DNA of 64,000 bases, taken from NCBI GenBank assembly GCA_041391505.1, contig JAWKNW010000017.1, positions 1 through 64,000 on the forward strand, written 5' to 3'. Under the pieces are notes generated by a model. It saw only the letters and a program-made list of their open reading frames with translations, was not told where the DNA came from and did not search any database. The translations under genes were made by a program, and so were the position numbers. Below, in pieces: positions 24,669 to 33,717 of this stretch; position 1 is the stretch's first letter, and every line of letters begins with the position of its first letter. Source of the DNA: Rhodothermales bacterium (GTDB lineage: Bacteria > Bacteroidota > Rhodothermia > Rhodothermales > JAHQVL01).

Positions 24669-26213
24669 TCAACGCGCTTCCGGGCTCCCGACGAGTTCGG
24701 CGGCGGTTTGGAGGATCAGTCCGGCGGTCTGGGGCCCGAGCGCGTTGGTTTCCTCGTAATGATGATCCCAGTCGGGCGAATCGAGATAGGGGCGGGTGGG
24801 GTGCAACTGGAAGTTGAAGGGCGGGATGATGTAGCCGAGGAAGTCCTGGGTGACGCCGAAGATCATCGTCACCGGCGTATCGAGCAGGTCGCGGAGGTAA
24901 GGTGGGCCGGGGGCGCCGGCGAGGTCCTCGATGCCCTCGTTGTCGGGCGACCACAGGCCGGCCTCGCCGCCCGGCGTAAAGCGTCCATCGTACCCGCCGA
25001 TGGCCAGTTCGGGGAGCAGTTCGCCGGGAACGGTGAGCAGGGAGACGCCGCCCAGGCGCACGTAGGCCATTTCGGTGCGAACGAACGCCGGCTCGCCGGG
25101 GCGATAGGCGTCGAGCGGCGCGCCGCCGGCATCCTCGAGGGTGCGGTCCAGCACCCCCGCGGCGAAGAGGTACTGAAAGCCGGCGTTTTCGACGGGCAGA
25201 CGCACCTCGCGGGAGCGCCACACGATCGTATCGGGTGTTTCGGACGTTGCGTTCGACAGTGCATTTTCCGTCAGCTGGCTGAGGATGACGCCCAGCGCGC
25301 CGGCCTTCTCGTAGCTGCATTCGCCGCAGGCGTCGTACGTCACGCCCTCGTGCGAAAAGGCGATCCGGTTCGATCCGATCTGGCCGCCGAGCGCCCCCTG
25401 GAAGAACACGGGCGCGGCGTCCGGGTAGCGTTCCTGCTGGGCCCTGCGCCACGCGCCCACGTAGTCGGCGCTGATGCTGGACCCGTTGATGACCTGTTCG
25501 GGATGGCTGGCCCAGTTGACGAGCGTGGCGATGACGCGTCCGCTTCCCGTTTCCCGGAAACGCAGGGCGGCGAGGCGGTCGTCGATGATGACCGGATCCC
25601 GCTGGTCGACCTGGTACGTGTCCAGCCCGGTGCGCATCGTCGCGCGCTCCATCGTCGCCGGCTTGAGCCGGGCCACCGATTCCTGGAGCGCCATGATGGT
25701 CTGCGCGCGGACGCGGGCCAGATACGTCGTGTCCACGCCCGACTCCGTCTCCGAGGGGCCGTACATCCCGACGACATCCGGCCCCTCATGGGTGTGGGAC
25801 GACCCCATGATCAGCAGGTCGATGCCCGTCGAGCGAAAACCGGGGTCGCGCCGGATGGCCTCCAGCTCCTGTCGGCCGTGCCCAAAGGAATCCAGCCCCA
25901 CCATCCCGATGCGGACGCCGCCGACATCGATCACCACCACCGCAACGGACAGGTTGTCGTGGATGCTGAGCGCCGGCCGGCGCCGGTCGTTGGCCAGCCA
26001 GAGCGGCTCGAAGACCCCGTTCCCGTTCGCATCGTCGAACGGCTCGTCCGCGTCCCAGCGGTTGTTGCCGTTCAGGTCGGTATAGCGCTCCCCGAGGTCC
26101 GGCGTGATGTCTCGCACCGAGCCGCCCGCGCGAAAGACGGCGCCCGGCGCCGGGCCGGCGGGGCGGCAGCCGGCGAGGAGGAACAGCGCGGCGAACAGGG
26201 TGATCGATTTCAT
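24669..26213 (-). CDS. Neutral/alkaline ceramidase-like lipoprotein
   Basis: A 514-residue secreted enzyme with lipobox (LFLLAGC, cysteine at residue 16). Motifs agree with the neutral/alkaline non-lysosomal ceramidase family: VRDITPDLGERY near the start, IMGSSHTHEGPDVVGMYG with the metal-binding histidines, LVNWASHPEQVIN, and a C-terminal VPGELLPELAIGGY segment. These zinc enzymes cleave the amide of ceramide, but bacterial relatives may act on other lipids or act as general amidohydrolases. A DLNGNNRWDADEPFDDANGNGVFE stretch resembles an EF-hand or dockerin-like calcium loop. It is a single unit transcribed away from the oxidoreductase gene, with start chosen by the lipobox. Confidence 0.82.
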   Translation of the reverse strand: MKSITLFAALFLLAGCRPAGPAPGAVFRAGGSVRDITPDLGERYTDLNGNNRWDADEPFDDANGNGVFEPLWLANDRRRPALSIHDNLSVAVVVIDVGGVRIGMVGLDSFGHGRQELEAIRRDPGFRSTGIDLLIMGSSHTHEGPDVVGMYGPSETESGVDTTYLARVRAQTIMALQESVARLKPATMERATMRTGLDTYQVDQRDPVIIDDRLAALRFRETGSGRVIATLVNWASHPEQVINGSSISADYVGAWRRAQQERYPDAAPVFFQGALGGQIGSNRIAFSHEGVTYDACGECSYEKAGALGVILSQLTENALSNATSETPDTIVWRSREVRLPVENAGFQYLFAAGVLDRTLEDAGGAPLDAYRPGEPAFVRTEMAYVRLGGVSLLTVPGELLPELAIGGYDGRFTPGGEAGLWSPDNEGIEDLAGAPGPPYLRDLLDTPVTMIFGVTQDFLGYIIPPFNFQLHPTRPYLDSPDWDHHYEETNALGPQTAGLILQTAAELVGSPEAR

Positions 26214-26389
26214 GGCGGCGGATGGTTGGAACGGGACGCGGGCAATAAAAATACAGCTATTTAACCATTCGTTTCGGGACAAGGCTTCGCAAGGTTTGCG
26301 CCTCTTTCCGCGATTCGATAGAATAGCAGGTGCGTTCGCGTGTGGCGGTACGCGGCACCATCAGGCTATAGGCAAATCCTCAGAGGACC

Positions 26390-27865
26390 ATGAAGAAATC
26401 TTCCCCATCGGAATCGCTGAATCGACGCGACTTTGTAAAGACGACCACAGCCGCAAGCACGGGGCTGCTCCTGGCCGGCCGGCCGTTAGGGCCCGGTCTC
26501 GTAGGCCTGCGCAAAAAAGTCCGCTATGCCAACGTAGGCACCGGCTCCCGCTCCCAGATGTACCAGCGCGCCGTGTTTCAGACCTATGCCGAACACGCCG
26601 AAATGGTGGGCCTCGCCGACCCGAACGAAGGGCGGGTGCGTCAGGCCGCCGCGCGCGGCAAGCAGGCGACCGGAAAGGACATCCCGACCTTCCACGCGAC
26701 CGATTTCGACCGGATGATCGAGCAGACCCGGCCGGATGTCGTCATCGTCACGACCGTCGACGGCTTCCATCATGAATACGTCATCCGCGCCATGGAGCTC
26801 GGCTGCGACGTCATCACCGAAAAACCGATGACGATCGACGCCGCGAAGTGCCAGCAAATCATCGACACGCAGCAGCGCACCGGGAAGAAGTGCACCGTCA
26901 CCTTCAACTACCGCTATTCGCCCCCCCGCACCCAGGTCAAGGACATTCTCATGAGCGGCGCCATCGGCGATCTGCTCTCGGTCGACTTCCACTGGCTCCT
27001 CAACACGTTCCACGGCGCCGACTACTTCCGGCGCTGGCACAGCAACAAGCGGTTCTCCGGCGGCCTCATGGTGCACAAGGCGACGCATCATTTCGATCTG
27101 GTGAACTGGTGGCTGTCCGCGATTCCGGTTTCGGTCATGGCGAAGGGCAAGCGCGACTTCTACACGCCGGAGATGGCGCAGCGCATCGGTCTGCAAAGCT
27201 ATCACGAACGCTGCCACACCTGCCCCGAAAAAAACGCCTGCGCGTTCGAGATGGATCTGTCCGCCAACCCCGGTCTCAAGGCCTTATACCTCGATAACGA
27301 GCAGTACGACGGTTACTACCGCGACAAGTGCGTCTTCCGGCCGGACATCAATATCGAGGACACGATGGTCGTGTCGGTCGAGTACGACAACAGCGTGCAG
27401 ATGTCGTATTCCCTGAACGCGTTTAATGCGTGGGAAGGGTACACGATCAACTTCAACGGGACGAAGGGCCGGCTCGAACACCAGGTCGTCGAGGCCATCT
27501 ACGTCAATGGCACCGATACCGTGCAGGGCGGCATCGCCGAGGGCGGCGTAACCACCCGCGTGGTGCCGCTCCGCGGCGCCCCCGTCGAGCACGAACCCTG
27601 GACGGGTGAAGGCGGCCACGGGGGCGGGGACGACGTCATGCTCGACGACATCTTCCTCCCCGAAAAGAAGATGGACAAATACAAACGAGCCGCCGACCAG
27701 CGCGCCGGCGCCTATTCGATCCTGACCGGCATCGCCGCCAACACCAGCTTCCAGACGAAGTCCGACGTCGTCATCTCCGATCTCGTGAAGAACATCGGCT
27801 ACCCGGACTATCCGCAGATGCCGTCGCATGTGGCCCCGTTGCCGATGCCCGGCAAACGCAGCTAG
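26390..27865 (+). CDS. Tat-exported Gfo/Idh/MocA family oxidoreductase
   Basis: A 491-residue NAD(P)-dependent oxidoreductase. The signal LNRRDFVKTTTAASTGLLLAG is a classical twin-arginine peptide, so the protein is exported folded, probably with its cofactor. The Rossmann segment VRYANVGTGSRSQMYQRAVF follows, then EKPMTIDAAKCQQIID, which holds the conserved EKP catalytic lysine motif, and the C-terminal alpha/beta domain with VHKATHHFDLVNWWL. A CHTCPEKNAC segment near residue 281 is an extra cysteine cluster found in some of these proteins. Substrate is likely a sugar or inositol. It precedes a GH106-type gene by 147 nt, with a hairpin terminator between them. Confidence 0.92.
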   Translation: MKKSSPSESLNRRDFVKTTTAASTGLLLAGRPLGPGLVGLRKKVRYANVGTGSRSQMYQRAVFQTYAEHAEMVGLADPNEGRVRQAAARGKQATGKDIPTFHATDFDRMIEQTRPDVVIVTTVDGFHHEYVIRAMELGCDVITEKPMTIDAAKCQQIIDTQQRTGKKCTVTFNYRYSPPRTQVKDILMSGAIGDLLSVDFHWLLNTFHGADYFRRWHSNKRFSGGLMVHKATHHFDLVNWWLSAIPVSVMAKGKRDFYTPEMAQRIGLQSYHERCHTCPEKNACAFEMDLSANPGLKALYLDNEQYDGYYRDKCVFRPDINIEDTMVVSVEYDNSVQMSYSLNAFNAWEGYTINFNGTKGRLEHQVVEAIYVNGTDTVQGGIAEGGVTTRVVPLRGAPVEHEPWTGEGGHGGGDDVMLDDIFLPEKKMDKYKRAADQRAGAYSILTGIAANTSFQTKSDVVISDLVKNIGYPDYPQMPSHVAPLPMPGKRS

Positions 27866-27883
27866 GCAGGCGGCCCGGCATCC

Positions 27884-27956
27884 AGCCAATGTCGTCTCGA
27901 CCGGCGTATCCGCCCGCGCGGTGTACCAGACGGAGAGGCGACATTGGCTTTTTTTC
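27884..27956 (+). terminator. Long-stem terminator after the oxidoreductase
   Basis: GCCAATGTCG and its complement CGACATTGGC, with partly matching TCTC/GAGA, close a long loop of about 35 nt, and a run of seven T follows the second arm. It starts 19 nt after the stop of the oxidoreductase gene. Confidence 0.8.
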
Positions 27957-28012
27957 GTTTGTTTTGCTGAAAACATCCCTTCCCGTTTGTGCGATCCCGC
28001 ACATCGTCCCAG

Positions 28013-30961
28013 ATGATCCTACGTCGCTTCTTCATCCTGTGCGCCGCCGGCCTGTTCCTCGCGGCGTGCACGGCCGCTCCTTCCGCCGACGTCGCGTGGC
28101 CCGCCGTCACGCAGACCTCGAAACCGTGGACCCGCTGGTGGTGGCATGGCAGTTCCGTGACGCCGGCCGGCATCACCGCCGCCCTCGAAGCCTACCGCGA
28201 CGCCGGCCTCGGCGGAGTGGAGATCACGCCGATCTACGGCGTAGCCGGCTACGAGGACGCGTTCGTACCCTACCTGTCGGACGAATGGGTGGATCTGCTC
28301 ATCCATACCCTCCGCGAAGCCGACCGGCTCGGCCTGGGCGTCGACATGGCGACCGGCACCGGGTGGCCGTTTGGCGGTCCGCACGTGGACGATGCCTCGG
28401 CCTCCCGCTATGCCACGCACGCCACCTATCGCCTCCGTGAAGGGCAGCGCCTCGCCACGCCCGTCGTCGCGCGCCAGACCCCGATCCTTCGCGCCGTCGG
28501 CAATCAGATCTACGAACTCACCAGCGGGATCTATGGCCCGACCGGGCAGCCGGCCGTCGACGAGTCGCGGCAGCGCTCGCCCTCCGACCATCTCACCATC
28601 TCCGACCTCGCCGAGCCCGTCACGGCCAACGAGAACCTCCAGGCGCTGGCGCTCGACCAGGTGCGCTACGATCGCCCGATGCCCCTCGCCGCGCTGGTGG
28701 CGTACTCGGACGCCGGCGACCGGATCGACCTCACCGGTTCCGTGGATGCGGCCGGCCGGCTCGACTGGACGGCCCCGGCCGGGGAGTGGACGCTCTACGC
28801 GGTCTTCCAGGGGTGGCATGGCAAGATGGTGGAACGCGCGGCCCCGGGCGGCGAAGGGATGGTCATCGACCACTTCTCGGAGTCGGCCATCGACCGCTAC
28901 CTCGCGCCGTTCGACGAGGCGTTCGCCGGCCGCGACCTCGGCTCGCTCCGCGCCTTCTTCAACGACTCCTACGAAGTGGATGACGCGAGCGGCCAGGCCG
29001 ACTGGACCCCCGACTTTTTCGACGCCTTCCGCGAGCACCGCGGCTACGACCTGCGCGACCATCTGCCTGCCCTCTTCGGCGAGGGCGACGAAGACGAGGC
29101 TATCCGCGTCCTCACCGATTACCGCGAGACGTTTTCCGATCTGCTTTTGGAGCGCTTCACCGCCCGCTGGAGCGGCTGGGCCCACGGGCACGGCGCCATC
29201 GTGCGGAACCAGGCCCACGGCTCGCCGGCCAATATCCTCGACCTCTACGCCGCGAGCGACATCCCGGAGACGGAGGGAACCGACATCCTCCGCGCCAAGA
29301 TGGCGAGTTCGGCGGCCAACGTCAGTGGAAAACCGCTCAGCTCGTCGGAGTCGGCCACCTGGCTCAACGAACATTTTCTCTCGTCGCTCGGCGACGTCCG
29401 CAAGGCGCTGGAGCTGTTCTGGCTCGCCGGCGTGAACCATGTGTTGTACCACGGCACCGCCTATTCGCCCGCTGAAGCGGCGTGGCCGGGCTGGCTTTTC
29501 TACGCCGCGGTGCACATGACCCCGGTCAATCCGCTCTGGACGGATTTTCCGGCGCTCAATGCCTACGCGTCCCGAGTCCAGTCTTTTCTCCAGATGGGGA
29601 CGCCGGACAACGATGTCCTGCTCTATTACCCGTTCCACGACCGCATCGCCCGGCGCGGTCGCGAGATGCTCGCGCATTTCGACGGGGGGCTAGGCGTCGG
29701 GTTTGAGGGGATGCCGTTCAAGGAGGCGGCCGAATGGATGCAGGCCGAGGGGGTGGCGTTCGATTTCGTCTCCGACCGGCTGCTGGAGCGGGTCTCGGTA
29801 GCGGACCATGTGCTGCTGGCCGGGAACGCGCGGTATCAGACGCTCGTCGTGCCGGCCGTGCAGTTCATGCCGCCCGCGACGCTCGAACATATCGCCCTGC
29901 TGGTGGAGAGCGGCGCCACCGTCGTCGTGGCGGGCGCGCTGCCAGCCGATGTGCCGGGATGGGGCGAACTGGAGGGGCGCCGGGCGGAGCGTGCCCGCAT
30001 CCTGGCGCAGTTCGACTTCACCCCCACGCCGGCCGCGGGCGTTAGCGAGGCCGCCCTCGGCGCGGGCCGGCTGGTCCTGGCCGACCGGCTGGAAGACGGG
30101 TTGACCTACGCCGGCATCCGGCGCGAGACGCTGCCGGAGCACGGCCTCGCCTTTGTGCGCCGGAAGCAGGCATCGGGCACGACCTATTTCGTCGTCAACA
30201 CGGGAACGGCGGCCGTCGATGGATGGGTCCCGTTCGGCGTCGCCGATCGGTATGCCGCGCTGTTCGATCCGCTGCTGGCGACCCTCGGCGTGGCCGACAC
30301 GCGGGAGGCGGCCGACGGCGGGCTGGAGGTCTACCTGCAGATCCCGCCCGGGTCCTCGCGAATCGTCCAGACCTCCGCCGGCGCGCCGCGCGGAGCGGGC
30401 TATCCCTACTACCAGCGGGACGATGTCATGGTGGCACTGGGGAGCGCATGGCAGGTGGCGTTCACGGCCGGCGGTCCCGAGCGGCCGGAGCCGGTGCGTG
30501 TCGATGCGCTGACCCTGTCGTCGTGGACCGAATGGGACATGCCGGCGCTGGAGCGCTTCTCCGGCACGGCCGTCTATTCCCAGACGTTCCCCCGGCCGTC
30601 GAGGCAGGCCGACGCCTGGCTGCTCGATCTGGGCGATGTGCGCGTCGCGGCGCGGGTGCGGCTCAACGGGGAGGAGCTGGCCGTGCTGATCGGCCCCGAG
30701 TGGCAGGTGATGATTCCGCCCGGGAAGCTCAAGGATGAGAACCTGCTCGAGGTGGAGGTGACCAATCTGATGGCAAACCGGATCGCCGACATGGACCGGC
30801 GCGGCGAGGTGTGGAAGACATTCTACAACGTGAACATCGCGGCGCGGCTCCGGGAGAACCGGAACGAACGCGGGCTCTTCGATGCGTCGGCCTGGGCGCC
30901 GTTGCGGTCGGGCCTGCTCGGCCCGGTGACGCTGGTGCCGCTGACGAACGGGCATCAATAG
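28013..30961 (+). CDS. GH106-type glycoside hydrolase lipoprotein
   Basis: A 982-residue secreted glycosidase with a lipoprotein signal (AAGLFLAAC, cysteine at residue 18). The opening words WTRWWWHGSSVTPAGITAALEAYRDAGLGGVEITPIYG and VDMATGTGWPFGGPHVDD are those of the alpha-L-rhamnosidase GH106/PF17132 group. The central region holds the TIM-barrel-like domain; the last 170 residues (RVDALTLSSWTEWDMPALERFSG and VRVAARVRLNGEELAVLIG) look like a galactose-binding sandwich as in related enzymes. It likely trims rhamnose or similar sugars from pectin or exopolysaccharide outside the cell. The ATG at 28013 is taken because it gives the signal. No SusC/SusD genes are nearby, so this is not a classical polysaccharide-utilisation locus. 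Confidence 0.88.
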   Translation: MILRRFFILCAAGLFLAACTAAPSADVAWPAVTQTSKPWTRWWWHGSSVTPAGITAALEAYRDAGLGGVEITPIYGVAGYEDAFVPYLSDEWVDLLIHTLREADRLGLGVDMATGTGWPFGGPHVDDASASRYATHATYRLREGQRLATPVVARQTPILRAVGNQIYELTSGIYGPTGQPAVDESRQRSPSDHLTISDLAEPVTANENLQALALDQVRYDRPMPLAALVAYSDAGDRIDLTGSVDAAGRLDWTAPAGEWTLYAVFQGWHGKMVERAAPGGEGMVIDHFSESAIDRYLAPFDEAFAGRDLGSLRAFFNDSYEVDDASGQADWTPDFFDAFREHRGYDLRDHLPALFGEGDEDEAIRVLTDYRETFSDLLLERFTARWSGWAHGHGAIVRNQAHGSPANILDLYAASDIPETEGTDILRAKMASSAANVSGKPLSSSESATWLNEHFLSSLGDVRKALELFWLAGVNHVLYHGTAYSPAEAAWPGWLFYAAVHMTPVNPLWTDFPALNAYASRVQSFLQMGTPDNDVLLYYPFHDRIARRGREMLAHFDGGLGVGFEGMPFKEAAEWMQAEGVAFDFVSDRLLERVSVADHVLLAGNARYQTLVVPAVQFMPPATLEHIALLVESGATVVVAGALPADVPGWGELEGRRAERARILAQFDFTPTPAAGVSEAALGAGRLVLADRLEDGLTYAGIRRETLPEHGLAFVRRKQASGTTYFVVNTGTAAVDGWVPFGVADRYAALFDPLLATLGVADTREAADGGLEVYLQIPPGSSRIVQTSAGAPRGAGYPYYQRDDVMVALGSAWQVAFTAGGPERPEPVRVDALTLSSWTEWDMPALERFSGTAVYSQTFPRPSRQADAWLLDLGDVRVAARVRLNGEELAVLIGPEWQVMIPPGKLKDENLLEVEVTNLMANRIADMDRRGEVWKTFYNVNIAARLRENRNERGLFDASAWAPLRSGLLGPVTLVPLTNGHQ

Positions 30962-31063
30962 CGTCCCTGCGATCCGCATGCCGAGCCGATGCGTCGAGGC
31001 CGGCGTGCATCAGCGGGGCGATAGCCGGCATGCGTAAGAGGCCCCACGGACGCAGAAAAGGCC

Positions 31064-31088
31064 ATTTCCTGTCACAATGACAGGAAAT
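31064..31088. repeat. Perfect 11-bp palindrome with 3-nt loop
   Basis: ATTTCCTGTCA and TGACAGGAAAT flank CAA. It sits 100 nt after the GH106-type gene and 83 nt before the hotdog gene. Neither strand has a clear T-run, so it may be an operator as well as an RNA hairpin. Part of it recurs as a 16-nt identity at 8490-8505. Confidence 0.7.
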
Positions 31089-31171
31089 AAAAGCTGGTAC
31101 GGTTTTTCGGATTCATCCCCCGCAGATGCCCCAAAAACCAACCAGAGCCTCCTGTGGCTCGAGGTGAGCAT

Positions 31172-31687
31172 ATGATCAATCAGCGCCATTACGAACGACT
31201 GAGCCGGCTCCATCGCGACGCATCGTCAAGCTTTTATGCGGACGGCGACGTGACGGTCGGCACCGGCAAGGCGCGTGTGATCCATCCGATCGGCGAACAG
31301 GATCTGGACGCCAGCCGGCGCGTGGATCCCACGGTTTACCATAAACTCCTGTCCGACGCCGCCCTGCTGGCCGCCGGCTCGCTCGTCGAGGAGCAATTCG
31401 TGACGGTCTCCTCCTTCAACTATTACGTGACGCAGACCCTGGCCTCCGGCAAATTGCTGGCCGCCGCGCAGGTGGTCGCCGCGCGGTCGACGATGTACAC
31501 AGTCAACACCGTCCTGACGGACGACAACGGCCGGGTGCTCGCGATCGGATATGGGACCTATACGCCGGGCCCGGTGGCCCTGGAAGGCGAACCGGATACG
31601 GACGCTTCCAGCGAAGACCCGGACGAGGAAATCGAGATCTTCGGATCGTTCCTGGAAACCCCCTTCGGTCTCGTCGGCCTGAATTAA
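31172..31687 (+). CDS. PaaI-like hotdog-fold protein
   Basis: A 171-residue cytoplasmic protein whose core (DPTVYHKLLSDAALLAAGSLVEEQFVTVSSFNYYVTQTLASGKLLAAAQVVAARSTMYTVNTVLTDDNGRVLAIGYGTYTP) has the strand-helix-strand pattern of a hotdog thioesterase, including the SFNYYVTQ strand and DDNGRVLAIG near the end. Substrate and catalytic residues are not certain. The C-terminal tail is very acidic (EGEPDTDASSEDPDEEIEIFG). The ATG at 31172 follows GAGGTGAGC, a good ribosome site; an earlier start at 31154 would add six residues. It converges with the ECF42 sigma gene, and a repeat element fills the gap. Confidence 0.72.
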   Translation: MINQRHYERLSRLHRDASSSFYADGDVTVGTGKARVIHPIGEQDLDASRRVDPTVYHKLLSDAALLAAGSLVEEQFVTVSSFNYYVTQTLASGKLLAAAQVVAARSTMYTVNTVLTDDNGRVLAIGYGTYTPGPVALEGEPDTDASSEDPDEEIEIFGSFLETPFGLVGLN

Positions 31688-31717
31688 GCGGTGTATGGGA
31701 TGTGACGCAAAGGGGAT

Positions 31718-31832
31718 AAAGGTTTGAGGTGTAAGGACTGAGGTCTAAGGGATCAGGCTCCGTCTGATACTTCTTCAGAAAGAGCCGTACCCCCTTTAAA
31801 CCTGGACCCTCAGTCCTCGAACCCTCCTCTCC
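31718..31832. repeat. Intergenic inverted repeat, AAGGTTTGAGG family copy 3
   Basis: Left arm: AAAGGTTTGAGG, TGTAAGGACTGAGG. Right arm, in opposite sense: TTTAAACCTGGACCCTCAG, CCTCGAACCCT. A 40-nt spacer separates them. The right arm overlaps the last dozen codons of the convergent ECF42 sigma gene. The repeat may act as a bidirectional terminator for the two genes. Confidence 0.78.
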
Positions 31833-33058
31833 ACGTGCGCGCGCTCGACGGCGTTTTGTGTCAGGTCCTGTGCGGATCGATACGCCGCGAGCGCGTGTTC
31901 TTTTTGCCCGGCCCGTTCGTGCATGTCGCCCCGGGCGAGGTAATAGGGGCCGTACCCGCGCAGCGCTTCTTCGAGCGGCACGAGCAGGGCGAGGCCGGCT
32001 TCGGGCGAGTCGGCCAGGGAGACGGCGACCGCCCGGTTGAGCCGTACGATGGGGGTGTCGGTGAACGCGAGCAGTTGTTCGTAGAGCGTCGCGATGCGTC
32101 CCCAGCGGGACGCGTCGTTGGGGTCGGCGAGGGCGTGACAGGCATGGATGGCGGCCTGGATCTGATACGGGCCGGCGACGCCGAAGCGCATGGCCACGTC
32201 GAAATGCGCGAGGCCTTCCGCCAGATGCCGGCTGTCCCATCGCGCGCGGTCCTGCTCGTCGAGCACGATCAGCGCTCCTTCGGGCCCCAGGCGCGCGTCG
32301 CGGCGGGCATGGCTGAGCAGCATCAGGGCGAGCAGCCCCAGGATTTCGGCGTGCAGCTCCGTCGGGGGCCGGTGCGCCCGGATGTGCCCTTCGAGGAGCC
32401 GGCACAGATGGATCGCTTCCTCGCACAGCGCGCCGCGGATCAGCGCGTCGCCGGCGGAGGCGGCGTAGCCTTCGGTGTAGATCAGATAAAGCACATGGAG
32501 GACGGCGTCGATGCGGCCGGCCAGCCGGTGAGGCGGGGGGATGTGAAACGGGATGCCGGCTTCCCGGATCTTGCGCTTGGCCCGCACCAGCCGCTGCGCC
32601 ATCGTGGCCGTCGGCACCAGAAAGGCGGAGGCGATCTCGGTCGTCGTGAGGCCGCCGAGGGTGTGGAGGGTGAGGGCGACCTGCTGCTCGAGCGGCAGGG
32701 CCGGGTGGCAGCAGGTGAACATCAGTTTGAGCCGCTCGTCCGGATAGGAGGCCTCCTCCTCCCATTCGTCCGTTCCAGGCTCGCCGCCCGGCGCGGCGAG
32801 CAGCTCGGGAGCGACCGGCTCCGGCGTGGATCGCCGAAGCCGGTCGAGTGCCTTTCGTCGCGCCACCGTCGTGAGCCAGGCGCCGGGGCGGTCCGGCACC
32901 CCATCCCGCGGCCAGCGCTCCAGCGCCTCGAGCAGCGCATCCTGCACCGCGTCCTCGGCCCGCTCGAAATCCCCCAGCCAGCTCACCAGCGTGGCCAGGA
33001 TCTGGCCATGCTCCTGCCGATGGATCCGGTCGAGCCGGGCCTGGACGCTGTCGTTCAT
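31796..33058 (-). CDS. ECF42-type RNA polymerase sigma factor with TPR-like C-terminus
   Basis: A 420-residue sigma factor of the ECF42 type. Regions 2 and 4 lie in the first 180 residues (LGDFERAEDAVQDALLEALERWPRDGVPDRPGAWLTTVARRKALDRLRR; LTLHTLGGLTTTEIASAFLVPTATMAQRLVRAKRKIR). The rest is the large DUF6596-type C-terminal domain (LHVLYLIYTEGYAASAGD, LGLLALMLLSHARRDAR and TPR-like helices) that replaces a separate anti-sigma factor in this group. It is coupled to a DGPF-domain gene 9 nt upstream, the diagnostic partner of ECF42. The last residues (RGLRVQV) are encoded by the repeat at 31718-31832, so the C-terminus may have been altered by that element. Confidence 0.93.
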   Translation of the reverse strand: MNDSVQARLDRIHRQEHGQILATLVSWLGDFERAEDAVQDALLEALERWPRDGVPDRPGAWLTTVARRKALDRLRRSTPEPVAPELLAAPGGEPGTDEWEEEASYPDERLKLMFTCCHPALPLEQQVALTLHTLGGLTTTEIASAFLVPTATMAQRLVRAKRKIREAGIPFHIPPPHRLAGRIDAVLHVLYLIYTEGYAASAGDALIRGALCEEAIHLCRLLEGHIRAHRPPTELHAEILGLLALMLLSHARRDARLGPEGALIVLDEQDRARWDSRHLAEGLAHFDVAMRFGVAGPYQIQAAIHACHALADPNDASRWGRIATLYEQLLAFTDTPIVRLNRAVAVSLADSPEAGLALLVPLEEALRGYGPYYLARGDMHERAGQKEHALAAYRSAQDLTQNAVERAHVERRVRGLRVQV

Positions 33059-33067
33059 GGTGCGGCC

Positions 33068-33469
33068 TTATTTCGTATTGATGAAGCCCTGGTCGCGCGC
33101 CGCCTCGACCGCATCCTCGAGCTTCATATCCCACACGGGCCGGATCTCGACGGAGCCAAAGAGGGCGCCCGGCGCCCTGGCGGCCCATTCGATGGCCTCG
33201 TCGAGGTTCGGGCAGTCGATCAGGTGGAAGCCGCCGAGTTGTTCCTTCGTCTCGGCGAACGGGCCATGGGTCGTCAGCGTCTTTCCGTCGCGCACCCGGA
33301 TCGTCGATGCGGCCGATGTGGGCATCAGGCCTTCGGAGCGCACCAGCACGCCGGCGGCCCTCATCTCCTCGTTCCACGCCACGATCTTAGCGATCCAGGC
33401 ATCCATCTCCGCTTTGGGGAGGGACGCGCCGCCTTTTTCGTCGGCGTACATCAGCAGGTAGTATTTCAT
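33068..33469 (-). CDS. YCII-related DGPF-domain protein
   Basis: A 133-residue protein of the YCII/DGPF family: MKYYLLMYADEKGG opens it, and HGPFAETKEQLGGFHLIDCPNLDEAIEWAAR carries the family signature, with DGPF read here as HGPF. The fold is a ferredoxin-like dimer with conserved His and Asp. The family is repeatedly found next to ECF42 sigma factors and is thought to be one of their targets or partners; the biochemical function is unknown. The ATG at 33469 lies 9 nt before the end of the intergenic sequence preceding the sigma gene, so the two are one operon. Upstream in-frame sequence is not credible. Confidence 0.92.
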   Translation of the reverse strand: MKYYLLMYADEKGGASLPKAEMDAWIAKIVAWNEEMRAAGVLVRSEGLMPTSAASTIRVRDGKTLTTHGPFAETKEQLGGFHLIDCPNLDEAIEWAARAPGALFGSVEIRPVWDMKLEDAVEAARDQGFINTK

Positions 33470-33717
33470 CGGAGTCACGTAAGGTTTAATGGCATCGTCG
33501 GGGCAAACCGCTTGCCCGGACGGTAAACCGACGCATCGACCTGTCCGAAATCGACAGGCGGCCCGGGATTTTTTTTCAGGGTACGGCGGAACGGCGCCAC
33601 GTCGCATCGCGATCTGCGGTCGCGGACATGGATTGATGGGTGTTTTTGCTATACTTGGAGGCGGATCGGTAGATCCTCGTTTGCCGACGACCCCTTCCCC
33701 CATCGCCGAGACGTCCC

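Noticed and set aside
33470..33703. N-terminal extension of the DGPF protein
   Set aside because: Family members begin at MKYYLLMYAD; the upstream sequence is intergenic in character.
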